Source: Halanaerobiaceae bacterium
GTDB lineage: Bacteria > Bacillota > Halanaerobiia > Halanaerobiales > DTU029
Length of the DNA stretch: 10,413 bases
NCBI GenBank assembly: GCA_012521855.1
Contig: JAAYLO010000268.1
Coordinates: forward strand, 1-10,413
Direction: 5' to 3'
Positions 7,294 to 10,413 of this stretch are shown here, in pieces. Every line of letters begins with the position of its first letter. Position 1 is the first letter of the stretch. The translations under genes were made by a program, and so were the position numbers. Under the pieces are notes generated by a model, which saw nothing but the letters and a program-made list of their open reading frames with translations, did no database searches and was not told where the DNA came from.

Positions 7294-8724
7294 CTAAAAA
7301 CCCCCTATTATCTCATATGCCAGATCAAGATCAAGAAACTTAATAAATCTCATTCTATCCAGAAATAACTGTTCTTTAAGAACTGCTATCTGTATTTCTG
7401 CTTCAGCCTCAGACACCCATTTGTCCTGATATTCCAGGTAATCAATTACCCCCATCTCCAGCTGCTGTTCTGCCACAGTGAGCTCATAGCGGCTTCTTTC
7501 TAAACTTAAATATCCCCTTTCCAGGGCCATCTCCGCCAGTTCGAGTCTGTCCAGAAGCTGTTTGAGTTCCTGTTTCAGCTCATTATATAATTCATCATAA
7601 GCATCAATATTATCCTTAATCTCTTTCTCCTTTTCCTCTATCTCCATTTTGTGCTGGCCGCCGTCGTACAATTGATATGAGAGCTTTAAAGACAAGAAAA
7701 GATTATCACTGGAAGAATTGTACATACCTTCAAAAGACAGCTCAGGATGATTTTCTTTTTTCAGCCATTCCAGCTCCCTTTCCATAACCTCTCTATCGAG
7801 CAGATTTGACCTGAGTTTATAATTATTCTTTTCAATCAATACATACAATTCATCCATATCCCTGCTCAACAATTCCTCCGAATAATCACTGGCAGCCTGC
7901 ATCAGTCGATCAAAAAAATTATTTTTATCAGTAATGATTATTTTCTCCCCGGAAAATCCAATACTGCTGGCAAAATTATAGAGGGCATTTTCAAGCTGGT
8001 TTCCAGCTTCCTTCAGTGAATACTCTGCATTTTTCAGACCCAGCTCAGCAGCCAGTATCTCATTTCTCCCTGCATCTCCTATTTTCTGTCTCCTGAGGAC
8101 CTTTTCCATATTACTTTCAGCTTTATTGAGATTCTCAGTATAAATATCCTGTCTTGAGATCATTCTTTTGATATTGGAATAACTCTCCAGCCAGTCCAGT
8201 ATATTATTTATTTTCAATTCCCGCAGATTCTCCCGGGCTTTATTAAGACTGATTTCTGTATTCCAGTAGTTCCTCATGGAAGCTGTGGGGATTACGGGAT
8301 ACAGATCCTTGCTCACTCTTAAAGTAAAATCTGTTTCAGTATCTTCATCGATTCCGATTACTGGAGCAAGAGTCAGACCTGATAGATAGTTTTTACTGGC
8401 TGATATCCGTAAGCCCCAGCTGCTATCATCTTTGTTTTTATCCCCGAAATTCCCGGCTTTATCCTGATCTGTAATAGTGTAGGTATAATCAGCACCAAGA
8501 TTGAGTTTCCAGTCTGCCTGTATCTCTATCTTCTCCAATGCCTTTTCAAGATTTGCAATACCATCTCTGGCCTCATTAATTCCCTTATTGTTTTCCATTC
8601 CAAGCCTGATGGCCTCTTCCAGTGATATTACTTCCTCTGCTGAAACAGGACATATTCCTGGCAATATTAAAAGACTGATAATGAGGGCCAGGAAAAGGGT
8701 CCTTTTACTTATCTGTATTTTCAT
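7294..8724 (-). CDS. TolC-like outer-membrane efflux protein B (with barrel segments)
   Basis: The 476-residue protein has a signal peptide (hydrophobic 8-25, cleavage likely after VSA at 29) and the two-repeat TolC plan. Long helices alternate with two stretches that look like the membrane beta-hairpins: about 74-147 (LGADYTYTITD, WGLRISASKN, DFTLRVSKDLYP) and 327-352 (PELSFEGMYNSS, LFLSLKLSYQLYDGG). The repeat signatures QKIGDAGRNEILAAE (213-227) and LEMGVIDYLEYQDKW (422-436) mark the equivalent helix turns. It should form a trimeric duct through the outer membrane and receive substrate from the adaptor. It starts inside the last codons of TolC-like A (20-base overlap), with GAGGTG eight bases upstream, and ends one base before the adaptor gene. 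Its presence is the main evidence for a diderm cell. Confidence 0.9.
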   Translation of the reverse strand: MKIQISKRTLFLALIISLLILPGICPVSAEEVISLEEAIRLGMENNKGINEARDGIANLEKALEKIEIQADWKLNLGADYTYTITDQDKAGNFGDKNKDDSSWGLRISASKNYLSGLTLAPVIGIDEDTETDFTLRVSKDLYPVIPTASMRNYWNTEISLNKARENLRELKINNILDWLESYSNIKRMISRQDIYTENLNKAESNMEKVLRRQKIGDAGRNEILAAELGLKNAEYSLKEAGNQLENALYNFASSIGFSGEKIIITDKNNFFDRLMQAASDYSEELLSRDMDELYVLIEKNNYKLRSNLLDREVMERELEWLKKENHPELSFEGMYNSSSDNLFLSLKLSYQLYDGGQHKMEIEEKEKEIKDNIDAYDELYNELKQELKQLLDRLELAEMALERGYLSLERSRYELTVAEQQLEMGVIDYLEYQDKWVSEAEAEIQIAVLKEQLFLDRMRFIKFLDLDLAYEIIGGF

Positions 8725-9784
8725 TCAGCAACACCTCTGTTTCCAGCCCCATTTCCCATTTTAAAGCCCTTTCTGTCAGATGATAATTGGCTACTGCTGA
8801 AAGGTAATTGTATTTTGCCTGCAGCATGCTTGCTTTATATTCCAGAACCTCTACTCTTGTAATCAGTCCAAGCTTATACTGCTCTTCCCTCAAACGGTAT
8901 TTCTCCTCTGCGCTTCTCAACCTCTCTCTGTTCAATTCTATTCTCTTCACTGCCTGTTTATACTGGTAAAATGATTGCCTCGCACCTTCTTTCAGCTCAT
9001 TCCTGGTTTTTTCTAATTCAAGCCTGGCGATTTCCAGTGCTTTCTCCTTTATTTTTCTATCCAGCTCAGCTGCAGTAAGTTCAGCTCTCTCCAGGTCTAT
9101 TTCTGCCAGTCTGAGTTGATTCTCTTTTGTATATAGTTGAAAACTATTTTCCAGTACAGCCTGAATCACCTCTTCTTCTTCAGGCATCCATTCATTATTG
9201 TAATCAAGCTCCGCCAATTCCAGGCTTTTTCCTGCCAGACCAAGTTTTCCGGCAAACTCCTTCATCTTATGCTGAAGATCATCCCTGGCATTCTCCAGAC
9301 TGAACTGGATATCTTTAAAGGAATTCTCCTGATCCAGGAGAGCTATACTTCCGATATCCCCTATCCGGTATTGAGCCTCTGCTTCCCGGAGACGGGTCTC
9401 AGCCAGTTCAAAATTTATATTTTTTATCTCCAGATCCAGGACAGCAAGATACAAATCTGTATATTCCCGGATAATATTATTTACAAACTGTTCTATTGCA
9501 TTCCTGTATGTATTTTCAGCCGATCTGATACTGTTTTCCAGCTCCAGCTCATTATATCTGGACTCCTGCAGGAGATAATTTGCCTTTCTTTTTTCATATT
9601 CCAGCATAGTCCTTTCATAATTGGCTACTGTCAGCCTGTAATCCAGATCATTCTCCATTATTCTTTCAATGACAGTATCGAGATCTACTGAAACAGTTTC
9701 CTCTGCAAATATTAAAAATGATAAATTTAAGAATATCAGCATAAAAGTTAATAAAGATAATCCCTTTTTCTTTTTATAACACAT
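8705..9784 (-). CDS. TolC-like protein A, all-helical and lacking the beta-barrel segments
   Basis: A 359-residue TolC-family protein. MCYKKKK and a hydrophobic stretch (9-26) form a signal peptide, cleaved probably after Ala27. Both TolC repeats are recognisable through YRIGDIGSIALLDQENSF (139-156) and YKLGLITRVEVLEYKASM (303-320). However, where the family normally has a beta-hairpin in each repeat, this protein runs on as heptad-rich helix: residues 45-140 hold no Gly or Pro, and 203-304 hold one Gly and no Pro. It therefore cannot make a membrane barrel and is likely a periplasmic coiled-coil partner of the export complex (inference). An in-frame ATG at 9829 would add 15 polar residues before the signal peptide, has no ribosome site and would lie at the predicted transcription start; the ATG at 9784 is preferred. 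First gene of the operon. Confidence 0.87.
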   Translation of the reverse strand: MCYKKKKGLSLLTFMLIFLNLSFLIFAEETVSVDLDTVIERIMENDLDYRLTVANYERTMLEYEKRKANYLLQESRYNELELENSIRSAENTYRNAIEQFVNNIIREYTDLYLAVLDLEIKNINFELAETRLREAEAQYRIGDIGSIALLDQENSFKDIQFSLENARDDLQHKMKEFAGKLGLAGKSLELAELDYNNEWMPEEEEVIQAVLENSFQLYTKENQLRLAEIDLERAELTAAELDRKIKEKALEIARLELEKTRNELKEGARQSFYQYKQAVKRIELNRERLRSAEEKYRLREEQYKLGLITRVEVLEYKASMLQAKYNYLSAVANYHLTERALKWEMGLETEVLLNENTDK

Positions 9785-9790
9785 AGAATT

Positions 9791-9797
9791 CCCCTCC
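9791..9797 (-). promoter_or_regulatory. Ribosome-binding site deciding the TolC-like A start
   Basis: The minus strand reads GGAGGGG six bases before the ATG at 9784. The signal peptide then begins at residue 1, which supports this start over the upstream ATG at 9829. Confidence 0.8.
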
Positions 9798-9837
9798 AAT
9801 TTGATATCCCATAATTCATATCCTTTCATTAATAAAT

Positions 9838-9866
9838 ATTATATAATTATCAGGATAATATCTCAA
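9838..9866 (-). promoter_or_regulatory. Sigma-A-type promoter of the export operon
   Basis: On the minus strand TTGAGA (9866-9861) and a perfect TATAAT (9843-9838) are separated by exactly 17 bases. Transcription would begin near 9831, giving a leader of about 47 bases before the ATG at 9784. The spacer contains an inverted repeat, ATTATC-AG-GATAAT (9846-9859), that could be an operator; this is speculative in such AT-rich DNA. Confidence 0.7.
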
Positions 9867-9905
9867 GAGTTTACAAACATATATGAAATTATTACCACTA
9901 TCACC

Positions 9906-9934
9906 TGGACAAATTATCCAAAATATTATATATT
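9906..9934 (+). promoter_or_regulatory. Promoter of the divergent NAL1-like gene
   Basis: TGGACA (9906-9911) and TATATT (9929-9934), each matching five of six consensus bases, are 17 bases apart. Transcription would begin near 9941 and give a leader of about 37 bases. It is back to back with the export-operon promoter, with about 39 bases between the two -35 boxes. Confidence 0.55.
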
Positions 9935-9962
9935 TAAAGTATATTCATTTTGTATTTTTTAG

Positions 9963-9970
9963 AAAGGAGG
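9963..9970 (+). promoter_or_regulatory. Strong ribosome-binding site before a TTG start
   Basis: AAAGGAGG lies seven bases before the TTG at 9978. No ATG occurs in frame near the start of the conserved reading frame, so this site decides the TTG start. Confidence 0.8.
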
Positions 9971-9977
9971 CCATTCT

Positions 9978-10413
9978 TTGGATAATTCCTATCAGGATTT
10001 ACTTAAAAAATACACCTATAATCTACTGTCCCTGAATCACGTAGTAGGAGTCGGCTATGGGAAAAAAATTAAGGGAAACAAAAAAACTGATGAAGACTCC
10101 ATTATAGTATTGGTTGATAAAAAACTGCCCATAAGTGAACTGGAAGAAAAGGATATTGTCCCTGAGAAACTTGAACATCTAAAAACCGATGTTCAGGAAG
10201 TTGGAAAATTGGAATTACTGAAAACACCCCTGCCCAGAAAACAGAGATACCGGCCTGCCCCGGGAGGAGTGAGCATCGGGCATTACAAAATTACAGCCGG
10301 TACCCTGGGGGCTATTGTAAAGGACAATAAAACCGGAGAACCCATGATTCTGTCAAATAATCATGTACTTGCCAATATCTCCAATGGTAATGACGGCAGG
10401 GCCAGTATTGGGG
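9978..10413 (+). CDS. NAL1-like trypsin-fold protein, N-terminal part, cut by the right edge
   Basis: A TTG-started reading frame stays open for 145 codons to the window end. The N-terminal part (LNHVVGVGYGKK, 19-30; SIIVLVDKKLP, 41-51; PEKLEHLKTDVQEVGK, 62-77) is the small domain that precedes the protease fold in bacterial NAL1-like proteins. Then come RPAPGGVSIGHYKITAGTLG (92-111, 20 residues) and MILSNNHVLAN (123-133), where His129 occupies the position of the trypsin-family catalytic His. The Asp and Ser of the triad would lie beyond the edge, so activity cannot be judged. There is no signal peptide or membrane segment, which suggests a cytoplasmic protein. It is transcribed away from the export operon, from a neighbouring promoter; a functional link is not shown. 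Confidence 0.75.
   Translation, partial: MDNSYQDLLKKYTYNLLSLNHVVGVGYGKKIKGNKKTDEDSIIVLVDKKLPISELEEKDIVPEKLEHLKTDVQEVGKLELLKTPLPRKQRYRPAPGGVSIGHYKITAGTLGAIVKDNKTGEPMILSNNHVLANISNGNDGRASIG

Noticed and set aside
9137..9691. 184-codon plus-strand open frame
   Set aside because: It lies wholly antisense to TolC-like A, has no family motif or ribosome site, and arises from the codon pattern of the helical protein opposite.
9785..9829. Upstream ATG extension of TolC-like A
   Set aside because: It would put 15 polar residues before the signal peptide, lacks a ribosome site and would begin at the predicted transcription start.

Overview
This window looks like a piece of a low-GC, Gram-positive-lineage bacterium that nevertheless has an outer membrane. 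AT-rich DNA, strong AGGAGG-type ribosome sites and GTG/TTG starts fit the Firmicutes. Two genes of the TolC outer-membrane efflux family, together with a periplasmic adaptor and a MacB-type ABC transporter, imply a diderm cell. The order Halanaerobiales is the best guess; this placement is inference from gene content, not a database match.

Layout. Almost everything is on the minus strand. Reading that strand from the right: a promoter at about 9838-9866 drives a tight five-gene operon, TolC-like A (8705-9784), TolC-like B (7294-8724), HlyD/MacA-type adaptor (6258-7292), ABC ATPase (5572-6258) and MacB/FtsX-type permease (4371-5582). The genes overlap or are 1 base apart. A 94-base gap with a possible promoter leads to a GH130 mannoside phosphorylase (3284-4276). 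A short, apparently frameshifted coding remnant (3144-3276) follows. Next come an MFS-like 12-helix membrane protein fused to a LuxR-type DNA-binding domain (1709-3073), a 152-base gap with two inverted repeats, and a surface lipoprotein (84-1556). The first codons of another minus-strand gene sit at the left edge. On the plus strand, one gene diverges from the export operon: the first 145 codons of a trypsin-fold, NAL1-like protein (from 9978, cut by the right edge).

How the genes work together. The five-gene operon should build a trans-envelope export machine: ATPase and permease in the inner membrane, adaptor in the periplasm, and TolC-like exit ducts. The two TolC homologues are not equivalent. 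B keeps the beta-strand segments needed for an outer-membrane barrel. A is essentially all helix and has lost both barrel segments, so it cannot be an ordinary outer-membrane channel. This is the most unusual feature here. The MFS-LuxR protein may be a membrane-embedded sensor-regulator whose nearest candidate target is the downstream lipoprotein gene; that link is inferred from position only. GH130 is a cytoplasmic sugar phosphorylase without neighbouring mannan genes in view.

No tRNA, rRNA, CRISPR array, insertion sequence or phage gene was recognised.
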